Shown: in pieces, positions 46,198 through 58,964 of the stretch
How positions within the stretch are numbered: the stretch's first letter is position 1
Layout of the letters: every line of letters begins with the position of its first letter
NCBI GenBank assembly: GCA_025618425.1
Contig: CM046835.1
Location: 19,747,374 to 19,811,373, forward strand
Direction of reading: 5' to 3'
DNA length: 64,000 nt
Origin: Heliocidaris tuberculata
Lineage: Eukaryota; Echinodermata; Echinoidea; Camarodonta; Echinometridae
Position numbers and translations under genes: made by a program
The notes under the pieces: generated by a model
Databases searched by the model: none
Told to the model about the DNA's origin: nothing
The model's input: the letters and a program-made list of their open reading frames with translations, nothing else

Positions 46198-48429
46198 GTT
46201 TTGACTCTTTCTTTCTTTTCTGTTATTATTTATTTATTCATTTTTGGCCATTTGATTAGGGAAGGCACGTACCCCTTGTAGCTAATCCACTGGATATATT
46301 TGAAATCTTACCATCTACAACTCGGTTAGCCGCGAAATATCGAACCCGGGTGACATCCTTGATCTTCAAATCTCCACTGAGCATGTCTGACGACCCTTCA
46401 TCCGGTTCCTCACCAGCTATCCGTATCCGAGCCGTGTCGATCTGCGAAAAGCGGATCTTCTTGGGTCGTTTACTGGTTCCCTCGGTAGCTTCCACGATCT
46501 CTCTCATGTAGACGGACTTACGACTTTCTGCAAGTTCAGGTTAAAGGTGAAAGTATTTAGTGCGGAAAATGGGGTTACGAGAATAAAAGTATCCACACCT
46601 AACCAAAGTCCTCTTGGCATAGTTGCGACATCTTAGATAGTTGTTACTCAAAATAGCCTATATGTTATCATATTTCAGGAAAATCTGATCAGATTATACT
46701 TAACGATCAAGAAAAGAACACCCTCTCCAAAATGAAGAAGAAAAAAAAATATAAAGATTTCGAATATGTATAAGCCCTTAACAAATACAGAAGTCTCAAG
46801 AAGTAAAAAGTTAGGTTGCCTGTGAAGACAAATCTGATCAGATTATACTTAACGATCAAGAACACCCTCTCCAAAATGAAAAAGAAAAAAAATATAAAGA
46901 TCTCGAATATGTATAAGCCCTTTAACAAATACAGAAGTCTCAAGAAGTAAAAAATTTGGTTGCCTGTGAAGACAAATCTGATAAGATTATACTTAACGAT
47001 CAAGAACACCCTCTCCAAAATGAAGAAGAAAAAAAATATATAAAGATTTCCAATATGTATAAGCCCTTTAACAAATACAGAAGTCTCAAGAAATAAAAAA
47101 TTTGGTTGCCTGTGAAGACAAAAAAAACAACAAACAAACAACAACAACACATAAGTGATACATTTTTCTCGACCAACTGTACGATTCTATGAAATGTATT
47201 TTCCGTGTTTCAAATTCTACAAGAAGCAAATAAATCTGTGATTAAGAAGGGATAATCAATCACGGATTCGATCACGGTGTGGCATACCTAAAGCCTTGCC
47301 GATGATGTCAAATTTGGCTCCTGTATGGATGGGAAAACTCCAGACCCTCTTCAGTGAATCGACGGCCAAGACTCGACGCTCAAAACCAGCATGGTTGATT
47401 CTCATGATCTGTTATGTAATTAGATACAATAGTGGGGCAAATTGTGTTCAAGTTCTATTAATTTTTTTCTTTTTGTTTCATTGACCCATATGAAATGATT
47501 CTCGATCACAATATCAATATAATTATAAGCATGATAAGGACTAGTATAGTATATTCTACTTCTTAGTCCAAATCCACTTTTTACATGCCCAGTTCAGTCT
47601 TATTAGTAAAAACAATAATGAATGCTTTAGGCAGTTGTTTGATTTAGTCATGTGCATTTCAACGAAAAGTATAAAAAGTTTCGACCGAACAGCTCTCATG
47701 AAATTTTGTTATCAACATTTGGAAAAGACCATTTTAGAATACAAAAAAAAAATACTCTCTCATTTTGGACGGAAACTCGAATGAGAAAATAAAAACTTTT
47801 CTAACTTGGCCTACTTACACATAGACGTATGACAAGATGCATCAACGAGCATCTTATTTGTCTATGATTTAGTTTGTATTGAGCTCCATGAAATATGAGT
47901 TGCTGTACGGATTATAAACTGTCTAAATACATGTAGTGTCATTGACCTGATGTAAAAAAAATAATCAAAGTCGTGATAACCTAACTTTATTTCTTTTAAT
48001 TTACTGAAATTTATCAAATTTACAATTTATTCTAATTTACAGTTGTACAAGCTTCAGAAATCCTTGTCAATTTTTTACGTAGATGATAACTGTCAATAGA
48101 TGGCCTTTTGACAGTTTTTTTTTTTTTGTGCGTCCAAAATGGACAGGATAACGCAGATTAATGATAAACTTGTCATTTAATGGGGCCCCAGATAATTTTC
48201 ATAATTATATGCGTAAACTCACCTCTTTACTCTTGATCTCACTCCCGTCGATATCACATCTGATTATTTTGACAATGATCGGGAACTGATCACTTTCAAG
48301 CTGACTGAGTGGTATCGAATGGCGACCAAACTTGAACTTCTCACTCACACTAAGCTTATCCATCATGGTGACGATATCACCTCGATCACTTCGCTGGTGA
48401 TATATCGGCCCCAGACGGCAATGCTTCAA
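43707..48429 (-). CDS. CABIT-domain protein without SAM, GAREM-like paralogue (gene B)
   Basis: Five minus-strand exons: 48223-48366 (or from 48429), 47288-47408, 46312-46527, 45189-45356 and 43707-44737. Borders are GT-AG and phases 0,1,1,1 match gene A. The preferred start is the MMDKLS methionine at 48366, in context cgtcaccATG as in gene A; an upstream in-frame ATG at 48429 would add 21 residues. The product is about 559 residues. The CABIT part reads FPIIVKIIRCDIDG, IMRINHAGFERRVLAV, VYMREIVEATEG, KVIILPSGLDIHVAV and DILFYNGISKSQRG, aligning exon by exon with gene A. The tail has MSEEERQAMIRARKRLLMSL, shared with gene C, then Ser- and Asp-rich stretches, and ends SRFLDLQDV. No SAM domain follows. 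Function as a signalling adaptor is inferred from family only. Confidence 0.85.
44738..48222 (-). other. Introns of gene B
   Basis: Introns are 47409-48222, 46528-47287, 45357-46311 and 44738-45188. They hold CT microsatellites at 45103-45141 and 46153-46196 and a 145-bp tandem array at 46680-47121. No other gene is seen within them. Confidence 0.75.
46680..47121. repeat. Three tandem copies of a 145-150-bp unit in gene B intron
   Basis: Copies begin aatctgatcagattatac (or aatctgataag) at 46680, 46830 and 46974, and end ttgcctgtgaagac. They differ by few bases. Open frames read across them are repeat artefacts. Confidence 0.9.
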
Positions 48430-49329
48430 TATTTACTCACTGCCACGAGGAAGCGGGAGCTGCCGTATACTCTCAGATAGAATATCAAATGTTCTGGCGT
48501 AGAGAAATTTTAAGATAACCTATCCCTTGTCGATGGGCAGACTTCTTGTTGTTCAGCTTGAATTTCGTTTCAGTTAATGACATCCACTACAATTCATGAT
48601 GTATCCGATGAATGGCGTATTTTCATAAGATTCTGAAAAGAAGTCCCGATGGAAGCACTCTTATAAAATGACTGTCGATATAAAATCCTTCCCCAAAAAG
48701 CAGGCTAACTTAGATACGTTCTCTCTTGAGCAAAAAAATAAACCCCAAATCCATAATTCCGCTTGTCGTCCTCTTCAGCTAGCTCTGTGTAAGCGCAACT
48801 GCTGTCTTTATCTCCCTAAATATCTGAAATTATGTGAAGAAAAAAACGATGAGAAATACTGAATAAAGGAGAACACTCTTAGATGCGTGCGCAAGACATC
48901 AATTTAAAACATCCTAAAGCAACACAAAGAAACACATCAGGCCCACGCTCTTTATCACATAACCTAATGATCATTTTTCTCATGAAAACTGTGAGCTCGA
49001 TTTAAGTCAAAACGTCAGCTCCCTGTGTTTGTTCATTCCAAATCGAACAAATTTAGTACATGCATGTGTTGGAACATTCCCAGAAATCGTGAGAAGTGAA
49101 AGAGCCCTTATCACGTTTACATGTATATACAGAGGCGCGGACCCCGGCGGCACGATCGAGGGGCACGTGCTTCCTGTCAAAACCCAATCTAGCATAACCC
49201 TAAATGCACCCCCCCCCAAAAAAAAAAAGTACCCAAAATATTCTGATATTTTCCTGTGTCCGTCGGAACTAATTCTGGACTCCTCAAAATGCACTTGAAA
49301 ATTATTTTAATTTTGTGGGTTTTTTTTTT

Positions 49330-49360
<31 letters not shown>

Positions 49361-50850
49361 CTCGTATTAAAGGTATTCACCCCCCCCCCCCCCAAGGGAA
49401 TCCTGGATCCGTCACCGATATCAAAACCTGTTTGCTCTAGCAGTGATCAAATAGGTGTGGATGTAAACATGTTTACTCTCATAAGTATATGCGGTGCTAT
49501 AATGAAGGTCCTGGAAATGAAACAAATAACTATTCTGTTCTTCTGAACTGATTACCTTAACTTTATGGCAGGGAGTTTACCATTTACTGATATGCAATTC
49601 ATCGATTCAAGAAATGTTATTGACCAAGAATAACAGTCGATGTGTTTTATGAAACCGTATAAAATCGGCTTTAATATATCAGATCAGTCGACATCAATTT
49701 TAGTTGATGAAACAAACCATAAATCAAGAGACCCTAAAATGGACTACTACTCAAAAAGATATTTTCCATTTCAAAATTTTTAAAAATGGATGTGTTTATT
49801 GAGTTATTCATGTAAAAGTTCTTCATTTAACTTGAAAAAAACATGTATATGCATACATATATATGTAATATGTATACATGTATATGTACGGGGATAAAGC
49901 CAAACATCTTGACATGGAGATAGATATCAATTGCAGTTTCAATAGGATGCATGAATTGAAAGATTAATTTCTACGACAACGGAAAATAAACAATGGTAGC
50001 CAAAAAGGTTTATGCTTGACATATTTTAAGTTTGACTTTCAAAGATTACACCAGGATAGATATGTACAATCTCTTTCTAAAGCAACCTTAACGTGTATGA
50101 TATAGCTCGCCCTCGTTCTCCATTTCATCAAATCAAAGTCAAATGTATGTGTTTTCCCTTTACCAAATAATGCTACATAAAAGTTGAACTGACAATAGTA
50201 TATGTAATTGCATTGTATTTTGAGAGAAATTTATATTTGTACATCATATGCATATTCATATTCCATCAGGAATCTTTCAACGAGAAAATGATACCTTCAC
50301 AAACTTTAGGCGGAATTAGAATTTAAGTTTCATTTTTGTCTGACTGAATTGACACGTTATATTTAGTATTCTTGTAGAATGTATACAATGAAAGCCGCGT
50401 GCATACATTTCAGCGAAAGTAAACACAAGTGTACATGTACTTTCCCACATTGCTAAGAGGGAAAACATAAGAAAAAAATCAATACAAAATGCTATAGTAA
50501 TCAACAAGACTGAAACCAACAGTCGGTAATAAAATGATTCTTTCAATAAAAATATACAATATATACGCACACTACTGAACAAAATATTATAACTTACGTG
50601 TCTACCGGCCGGTAGGTATAACAGCGCTGAAGATATCCATTTAGTCCCGTTGGCGCGCGAGCAGACGATGAAATTGCAATAATAATTCACACGAGCAATG
50701 TGCATGTACCTGCATGACCTAATATGGGAGATGATACAGGTAGCAAGATTATAGTTGAGTAAACTGTAACGTGCACTCCCTACTCTCGCTATTGACAGTC
50801 ATAATGCAAACGGAAAGGGATGATCAGGATGAGTGGTTTTTCTGAAAGAG
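48430..50850. other. Intergenic stretch upstream of gene B
   Basis: Likely promoter side of gene B at 48430-48700, but no clear core elements. T and C homopolymers at 49320-49347 and 49380-49393 belong to a possible degraded DNA element (about 49132-49416). Confidence 0.4.
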
Positions 50851-50853
50851 TGG

Positions 50854-50855
<2 letters not shown>

Positions 50856-50885
<30 letters not shown>

Positions 50886-51146
50886 AGGACGTCAGAGCAA
50901 AAAAACCTGAACAAAAGAAATGTCCTGAACATTTTTTATATCGTGTAGCCTACCTGGGTTTCGAAGGGTATTGTACACCGTTTTAATGCCCAAGAGAGAG
51001 AGAGAGAGAGAGAAAGAGAGAGCGAGAGAGAGAGAGAGGATTGGGCAGGAGAGCTCGAAGGGAGGTGGGGGGGGGGGGCGCTGGGACAAACAAAGGAGAT
51101 ACACAGCAGGACAGGTAGAGCGGGAGAAAAAGAGATAGAGACAGAC
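50856..51146. repeat. GA-rich microsatellite region
   Basis: GA runs at 50856-50885 and 50994-51038, and a G run near 51067-51078. Frames across it are artefacts. Confidence 0.85.
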
Positions 51147-52127
51147 GTTGAGGGTATTGGGCCAAATAATGAGTCAGCATATGTGTAAATCTCATTTCGA
51201 CACTTTTTCCCCTCTGGAAGTTTTGTTACGATTATTTCTGTTCACAAATATAAGTATAGAACAGAGAAGACCCAATCACCTTTGCCACAGTGCACTATGC
51301 AGAATATATAATTTATTGTCTACAGATATTTTGTTTCTTCGTGGGAACCGAACGCGTGTGTTATGCTTGCCAGGTTCTTATATCAATAAAACTCGTGAAA
51401 AAGTACTTATTTAAGCATCATAGATGATTAGAAAAGATTGAAACCCTATACGAAAGTTTTCGACCAAAATTTTAAAAGAATGCAGAGAAAAATCTGAGTT
51501 ACTAAGATGATCTGCATACTAAAATAAACTAAAAAAATATACATATGGTTGTTGGGGGTGACGAAGACAGTTTTTTTGCCCTGGTGCCAGTGCTGATATC
51601 ATGTTTCGATACGATGAGGCATCATTATGATTCACCGTTTCTGAATATGTTTTGAGAATAAAAATATTATCCCATTTTATTCATATTCATATAGATATAA
51701 GATTACAGTATACTCTGTATCAAATACCAGTAATGTATCAAATATCAACGGAAACAATGTTCTATTACCATCTTTTCATGTATGATAGAAATCATTATAT
51801 TTTGTTTACATTTGTTTACATGTAGTTTTGGTTGTGAATAGAATATTCACCAAGGTCATATAATGCAGATAAAGTACATTACACTATTGTATGCAATATA
51901 TTACTTTTCCCAATTACATTTCATCCAATTAACTGGTATAAATCTGCCTTGTATTCATCTACCATTTTCGTTCATTGCCAACCATCATTAATAACATCAC
52001 TCCCTAATAGTCTTAGTCATTATCATTGTATCTCTTATTTGTCTTTCATTTTTTTCTCTTCTTCCTCCTTCTCCTCCTCCTCCTAGCTCCTCCTCTCATC
52101 AGGCTACCCGTCTTTTCTTCCAAACTC
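51147..52127. other. Non-coding spacer
   Basis: Nothing recognised. Confidence 0.4.
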
Positions 52128-52163
52128 ATTTTCTCTCTCTCTCTCTCTAATACTCTCTCTCTT

Positions 52164-52194
<31 letters not shown>
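52128..52194. repeat. CT microsatellite
   Basis: Runs of CT with short interruptions. Confidence 0.9.
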
Positions 52195-52920
52195 GTCCCC
52201 ATCAGCATAATTAACATCACCATGGTTAATTAAGCTGATATTAAGTGGTAGTTGTATGCGGAAGGTAAACAATCATTTGCTACATCATGAGGTGCTAATA
52301 AATACGTCAAGGAGTGCTTCACGTGACCATGATGACGACGATGATGCTCTCCTTGTTATCGTTGATGCTTCACTGCCATACCCCTCCCTCGTGGCATCGG
52401 ATGAATGGTTTTGAGATTCTTGTAGCAATATGGACCAGTTGTTATCTATAGATTATTTGTTTGTATGTAAATCTTTGTATATAAATCATATAAATTACGC
52501 TAAAACAGTACCAATCATTGTTTATGAATTAAAAACAGCTTTATTGTGCCAAGCTCTTTATAACTCAGTGCTACCAGATGATCATTAAGTGTTCTGAAAT
52601 AAAAGATATTATATTCTTATATTCTATAGAACTGTTTCTATCTAAAATACATCTAAAGTTATTTGGGAATAAACAGAATCATCCATCTTCAAATGGTTGT
52701 TTGTAAAATTTTGTTAGATCACACCCGCGGTCGGGGCCATCATAAACATTGAAAATATTTGGTGGATTACACATCGAAATCACAAAAGTTTGTTAATTTT
52801 CTTCTTGTCACATTGTGTATATGACCTTCACGCATTTTATTGATACAATGATACTTAAGGTTTATTCGTGGTTATTTCGTGGTTATTATTATTATTATTA
52901 TAAAGAGAAAGGTCAAGGGA
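52195..52920. other. Non-coding spacer
   Basis: AT-rich; nothing recognised. Confidence 0.4.
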
Positions 52921-52937
52921 GGGAGAGAGAGAGAGAG

Positions 52938-52979
<42 letters not shown>
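52921..52979. repeat. GA then GT microsatellite, 5' flank of the LINE
   Basis: gagaga followed by about twenty GT units; the array resumes after the LINE at 54646. Confidence 0.9.
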
Positions 52980-52981
<2 letters not shown>

Positions 52982-54645
52982 CAAAAGATTATTAGGCTGG
53001 TGTAAACAGCGCGATTTGACCCTTACTGGTAAAATACAATTGTTGAAAGTATTTGCCTTATCTAAACTTATATATGTCTCTTCTGTATTATTGGTACCAA
53101 CTTGGGTTTATAAAGAAGTTGAAAAAATTAGTTTTGATTTCATATGGAGAGGTCATGATAAGATTAAAAGAAATATCCTTTATTTGACTTATAATCACGG
53201 AGGTTTAAAAATGATGAATTTTAGAGATATGATTAAGGCACAAAGAATAATGTGGATTAAGAGACTAATCTATGAAGACAGTAATATGAAATGGAAAAAA
53301 TATTTTGACTATATATTCCAGTCAATTGGAGGAAGATTTATATTTTTATGTGATTATGATATGAAAGATTTTCATATTCAGGCGCCTCCATTGTACTTGG
53401 AATATTTGAATATTTGGCATGACTTAAGAAGGAACAGAATTATTACTAGTAACTTAGGAAATCAAATGATTTTTAATAATACTTTAATCCGTTTTGGCCG
53501 GAAAACGCTATTTAATAGGAAACTATTTGAGGCTAATATATATCAAATTAAGCATGTTGTAGATAAAGAAGGCCATTTAAGGCCAGTTAGCTATTTTTTA
53601 CAAAAAGGTCTTGATGCCAACGATTTATTCTACATTAGTAGCATTTACTCATCATTGCCGATGAATTTGAAAGAGAAAAGGAAAAAAGACGAAAAGATAA
53701 ATGACACGATCGATTACTCGGAATTAATGTATAAAGTAAGCGATAAAATAATACCATATGAAGGACTGACTTCTAAATTATGTTATAAAATCTTTATAGA
53801 TAATATAAAGGAAACCTTTGCGTTTAGACACGCGGAAATAGCACATTTAAATACTACATCTGGAATTGCGACTTCCTTTTTGACCCCGAGATTATGCACT
53901 TTAGATGGTAAATTACGTGAATTTCAGTTTAGATTATTACAAAGTATCCTATATTGCAATGATAAACTATATCAGTTTGGCTATATATCATCTAACTTAT
54001 GTTCTTTCTGTGGAAAGGAAATTGAGGTATACAACCACTTATTTATGAATTGTCAATTTGTTAAAAAATTGTGGCAAGAAATAGGGGAACAAATGAAATT
54101 GATGCACTTAGATACTTTAAAATGGGAGGAGATTTTGGTTGGGTTAGATGGAAAATCAGAAAAGCACATGTATATTAACCACTTAATTATACTCATAAAA
54201 TATATGATATACAATGCGAGATCAAAAGGAACGCCCCCAACAAAGAAAGAAATCTATAATGCACTTTTAGAAAGTAAGGATAATGAACATAAAAAGGCAA
54301 TAGCTCGAAATAAGTTAAGTCTACATCTAAAGAAATGGAATTATTTTGAATGTTGGACGGAAGGAGGACATACATGATAATATCACAAACAGTTTTAAAG
54401 AAATTATATTCATTATTACAATTGCCCTATATACTTTGAATTTGCACCTATCAGGTTTTAATCTATACCTTGTTCAGTTAAATTGTACTATTGTTTATTT
54501 ATGGATGGCACGTAATGGAAATATATAATTTGTATTGTGTTTATTGCCATGTTGAATTATATTGTGTAATTAATGCTCAATTTGTAATTATTCGTTTTGA
54601 AAAACTGAATAAGGAATAAAAAAATTATGAAAAGAAAAAAAAAAA
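52980..54645 (+). mobile_element. 5'-truncated LINE with intact C-terminal ORF, inserted in a GT microsatellite
   Basis: The frame is open from about 52980 to the stop near 54377 (roughly 465 residues of LINE sequence). It reads LTLTGKIQLLKVFALSKLIY, FIWRGHDKIKRN, HGGLKMMNFRDMIKAQRI and ends with the cysteine motif CSFCGKEIEVYNHLFMNC (C-x2-C-x8-H-x4-C), as in the post-RT region of L1/Tx1-type and related LINEs. RT catalytic motifs are missing. AATAAA at 54615 and an A-rich tail end at 54645. GT repeats lie directly on both sides (52940-52979 and 54646-54702). The long uninterrupted frame suggests a recent insertion. The first 55 codons of the larger frame (from 52815) are microsatellite-derived. 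Confidence 0.85.
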
Positions 54646-54653
54646 GTGTGTGA

Positions 54654-54689
<36 letters not shown>

Positions 54690-54702
54690 GTGTGGTGTGT
54701 GT
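54646..54702. repeat. GT microsatellite, 3' flank of the LINE
   Basis: About 57 bases of GT repeats with a GCGC interruption; the other half of the array broken by the LINE insertion. Confidence 0.9.
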
Positions 54703-54845
54703 GCCGTGGTCCAGTGGTTTAAGGCGCTTGACTGGAGATGCGAGGATCGGGCGTTCGATCCCCGGCACGGCACTTATGCCCTTGAGCAAGGCATTTTATC
54801 TACATTGCTCTTTTATCGTACATCAAATAAATGAAGTGTTATAGG
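54703..54845 (+). mobile_element. tRNA-derived SINE
   Basis: The head 54703-54771 has an A box tggtccagtgg (54707-54717) and a B box gttcgatcc (54753-54761), both fitting polymerase III consensus. Its ends GCCGTG and CACGGC pair as an acceptor stem. The next part, ccttgagcaaggcatttta...cattgctc, resembles the conserved body of V-SINE-like families. It is too imperfect in the arms to be a functional tRNA and is better read as a SINE. Confidence 0.75.
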
Positions 54846-56750
54846 CATATTGATACCAGCGTGTGCATGTGTGTTATTTTTAAAAAAAAGTGTGTGTGCC
54901 TAGGGAGAGAAAGAGGGAGAGAGAAAATGGGGTTAAATGAAAACTTCCATAATTTACGTTCCACACTTTTTAAAGCTTTATTTAAAATTCAAAATTGTAC
55001 TGATATTACACTGTTTTATAAGCATTATCAAATTTCAAACCTTGCTAATGTTTCAAACAGGAATTTACTGTTTGTTTTGTGAAAGTAGCCTATATAATTA
55101 TGATATGAAATGAAAAAAAGTAAAATGACACGTAGAAAGTGTGCATATATGAAATGATTTTACTTTTCAGTAAACGGGACTTTTTAAATTCATAGAAATT
55201 CAGTCATCGTGTAAGTATATCGATGGGCAATATATCTCAACAATAATGAGAACGTGCATTGTAACAATAATATGTTTTCGCGAAACCAAGGAAGGCCAGT
55301 TATATATATTCGACAAATTTCACCACATATGGCTTGTATTCTGTATTTGATCACCCCCGCTGTGAAAATACCATGGTAACAGAATTAATCATAAAAGATT
55401 CAAGGTTTCCACTGTGTAATATACATGTACATCGATCGAACACTGTACGAACTTCATTGTATCGTTATCGGTATATGATTATGATATATATTGAATTTTT
55501 AAAAAATATCAAAAATGAAGAATGACTGATGTATTCCTTTATGAACCCTTTTCGACAAACTTCGGCCAGATTATGTTTGGAATGGAAAGACGTGCTTTAT
55601 CTAAATTCCCTGAACCTTTCTTTTCAAGTTAAATCGAAAATTTGAGAAAATTTATTTCAAAGAAGCATCGTTTGTGAGCAAACAAATCAATGGGTACTTT
55701 ATGATTCATACTTTGCGATCGACCATTTCTATACATGATTATGATAGCTCTCTGGCTTTCACGTGGCAAACAAGAAAATTTGTGAGATATTCCTTATTTT
55801 TCATAACAATTACCCAGTTCAATATGGATCATATTAACGGGGAGTTATTTTTGCATGCTGGAGAGGCAGGCCAATATAAGCAAATAAAAATGGCGGGTAT
55901 GTGATATGTGTGCAAGGATATGAAAATGAATTCAAATGTTAAAGGGCAACAACTATTGTCGTTTGTAAAATCTGCTAAACACACACACACATACTAGTCC
56001 AAGTACGGGGTCTAGATGTATAACAATAGGTCCGAATTTGAACAGGAAATGTGAAGTTTCCTCCGAACAATCCACTAGTGGGCCTTAAGTAAATAATTGT
56101 CCGTCATAGAAATTCGCTGAACCCATTGTGAATTACAACACAAGTTCACCATTCCAGCACAACATGACGTATTTAATCACGTAATGCCATTCATACACTA
56201 TTTTCTCAACGTAGGTACTCGTATGTTATCACCCTCCGAATAGGTTGAAAAATGTCATTTTTCATATTTATAACATAATCAGGGTCAGATTGATGTCATC
56301 AATTACGCAGCTACCGTCATAATTCAGTATGGGCATATCAAGGTGATATTTAGAAGAGGAATATTTGAGAGAATTTTTTGAATGTACACTAAAGTTACTT
56401 TTACCAATATGCCTATATGTTCTAAAATGAAATTGTTAAGAAATCGGATGACATGAATTAAGTTACACGAACTGTATATACTATCATCTGATCATCTCTT
56501 GCAGGTCTGATCTCTTGCATACACGGTAGAGAGAGAGCTTTTCTTCAGTACCTATTGCTTCGAAAGTTGTGATCAAAGGAACTTCTACAATCAAGAAAGC
56601 TTGATAATTGCTTTTGCTTTATTTCGGCCCTGCAGACTTCTGTCAATTGAGTAAAAGTAAAAGATCTAAAATTCCAACATCACCGCGTTAGCAGACCGAA
56701 TACGTTCACTGAAAGTTTGGCATGCGTTTTTCGAAGTATAATCATCAACT
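54846..56750. other. Non-coding spacer
   Basis: No gene or repeat recognised apart from short AC repeats near 55980. Confidence 0.4.
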
Positions 56751-56763
56751 ATAGCTGACGTAA

Positions 56764-57534
56764 GTGTAACCTTGTTCAAATTAGAGAATATAAGTTACGG
56801 GAATTTAACCTAAAATTATTGTATAATTTATTACCAGTAAGAAGCAGTCTTTTTAAATGGGGTTTAATTAGAGAAGATTTATGCCCAGAGTGTAAAGTAA
56901 AAGAAGATATTATCCATGCTTTCACTGAATGTATTCTAAACAAATCTTTCCTTACGCATGTTAAAAATATATTGCAAGAAGTATACAATGTCCAAATAAC
57001 CAAGATTAGCATCTTGCACTTACTAAAAATAGAAGGTAATTGCCAATCTAATTTATTTCTGACCATAGCTTTCTGGAGCGTATATAAAGTTATTTTGGAA
57101 CGCAATAAAAGTGGAAAAGATAGGAGAGATTTTGTACTGAAACATGTTTTTGAAAGAGAAATCAGAAAAAGAATAGAGATACAATATAGCAGAAAGGAAA
57201 AAATACAAAGAAAAACGATGAATTACCAAAGGAATTGTTGAAGTTCATTTGAATGTGTAATTTGTGTAGATTTGAAAGAGATATCAGAAAGAAGAAGAAA
57301 AAAAAAAGAAAGAATAGGAATATAAGGAGCAGAAGGGAAAGAATACAAACAAAAAGGGGGAAAATGAATTACCAAAGGATTTGTTGTAGTTTATTGGAAA
57401 ATGTAACACGATATGTGTAAGGTGATTTCAGTTTTGTAGTTATCTTTTGTGTCATTTATGTATGATTAATGTTATATTGAGTTGTAAACTTTGAATGTAA
57501 AATAAATCCTCTAACGAGGCAAAGAAAAAAAAAA
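56764..57534 (+). mobile_element. 5'-truncated LINE with 13-bp target-site duplication
   Basis: The exact direct repeat atagctgacgtaa lies at 56751-56763 and 57535-57547. Between them are 771 bases encoding the last part of a LINE ORF2 (CPECKVKEDIIHAFTEC, C-x2-C-x7-H-x4-C; LFLTIAFWSVYKVIL), then AATAAA at 57501-57506 and an A-rich tail ending 57534. The end of the ORF is partly duplicated in tandem (about 57150-57240 and 57275-57390, both ending aatgaattaccaaagga...). It is a different family from the 52980-54645 copy. Confidence 0.9.
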
Positions 57535-57547
57535 ATAGCTGACGTAA

Positions 57548-57964
57548 TTTTGTTAAGGGAATGTCCCTTTCTGACCCCTAGATGAAATTCTCTAAAGAGT
57601 CGGCCTAACACCATTTGTTTGTATACATTATTGACCTAGTCGAGGTAGTCTGTCGAATATTTGTTAGGGCCACGCAACCGTCGGAAAATATTTGCAGACA
57701 TCACTTCCCCACCAAGTAATATTTGTCGATGCTTCGATTATTTGCATGACATTATTTGGGACCGAACTTCAAATAAAAGCGATTTGAAATAACAGGTTGC
57801 TCATAGCACCCTCATGCGTAGGATTGAGACATTATAGGCGAATCGTATTTCATTGCTACGTTTTATCTGGTCCCCCTTCTCCTTACTCTCCAAATTCTGA
57901 TTCATCTATACTTAAAAGAAAAAATGACTCTCATTTTCTTCTGCGGTTGGACCCTATTCTGCAC
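57548..57964. other. Non-coding spacer
   Basis: No coding or repeat structure recognised. Confidence 0.4.
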
Positions 57965-57984
57965 TGTCATGTGCAAAATCGCAG

Positions 57985-58072
57985 TTGAATCCAGTGGCCG
58001 GGGTAATAATGCTTTAAGCGCTTTGGTCCGTTACATTGTAACTGGTAAGGCGCTATATAAGGAACAGCTATT
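57985..58072 (+). mobile_element. Retroposon 3' tail leading into the ATT array
   Basis: gccggggtaataatgcttt...ggcgctatataaggaacag ends directly in ATT repeats. The same gcgctatata signature ends the LINE at 21925, so this is probably a L2-like LINE or SINE tail whose own short repeat seeded the array. Confidence 0.5.
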
Positions 58073-58167
58073 ATTATTATTATTGATTATTGTTATTATT
58101 ATTATTATAATTATTATTATTGTTGTTGTTATTATTATTATTATTATTATTGTTATTATTATTATTG

Positions 58168-58221
<54 letters not shown>

Positions 58222-58231
58222 GTTGTTGTTG

Positions 58232-58317
<86 letters not shown>

Positions 58318-58369
58318 GTTATTATTATTATTATTATTATTATTAGCATTTTTATTATTATTATTATTA

Positions 58370-58403
<34 letters not shown>

Positions 58404-58475
58404 CATTATGATGATGATGATTATTATTATTATCATTATTATTATTACTATTATTATTATAATTATTATTATTAA
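58069..58475. repeat. 400-bp ATT microsatellite
   Basis: Nearly pure ATT with GTT, ATC and ATG variants. Long apparent frames of I, Y, L or N are artefacts. Confidence 0.95.
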
Positions 58476-58964
58476 TTTTCCCTGCTCATATTTCCATCTC
58501 TGTTTTCTCTCCTCTTACTCATTTTCATTTTCTTCTCCTTTTTTAAATTAGATTTTTGTGCACATTCTTTATTATAAATATTAACGCCTAACACATTACT
58601 TTAACAACGAGACTAATGATGCACCCCCTACAGAATAAATAAAATATCCTAATCAAATAATGACTTTTGTTGTTTCGGGTGTCCTATTCTGACATTTTAG
58701 ATCATGTAGTTGGTAATGTAATCCATTGATTTTCTACTTCTGACTATTTCAGGCTTGAATTTCATCAATTAAATGTATATACATTCAAAGTGATATATCA
58801 CGAGGAATTCAAGAAGTCATGAATCAAAAGCATGTATATGTATGTACATGCACACATGTATTTTACATTTTCATACATGTATGATATTGAATTTCCATAA
58901 TTTCCGATCAGCATCGACACCCATACCCTAATCTTGTTTGGTATTTTGGCAAAGATGGAGGTAT
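58476..58964. other. Non-coding spacer
   Basis: Nothing recognised. Confidence 0.4.

Noticed and set aside
46707..47150. 147-codon minus-strand frame with hydrophobic repeats
   Set aside because: It follows three intronic tandem repeats in gene B and has no family match; not a membrane protein gene.
49132..49416. Possible DNA transposon with ends like gaggcgcggacccc and ggatccgtcacc
   Set aside because: The ends pair poorly and no target duplication was found; only mentioned as a possible remnant.
54703..54771. Functional tRNA gene
   Set aside because: A and B boxes are good, but stem pairing is imperfect and the SINE body follows directly.
58080..58551. Long frames rich in I, N, L or Y
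   Set aside because: They are translations of the ATT microsatellite.
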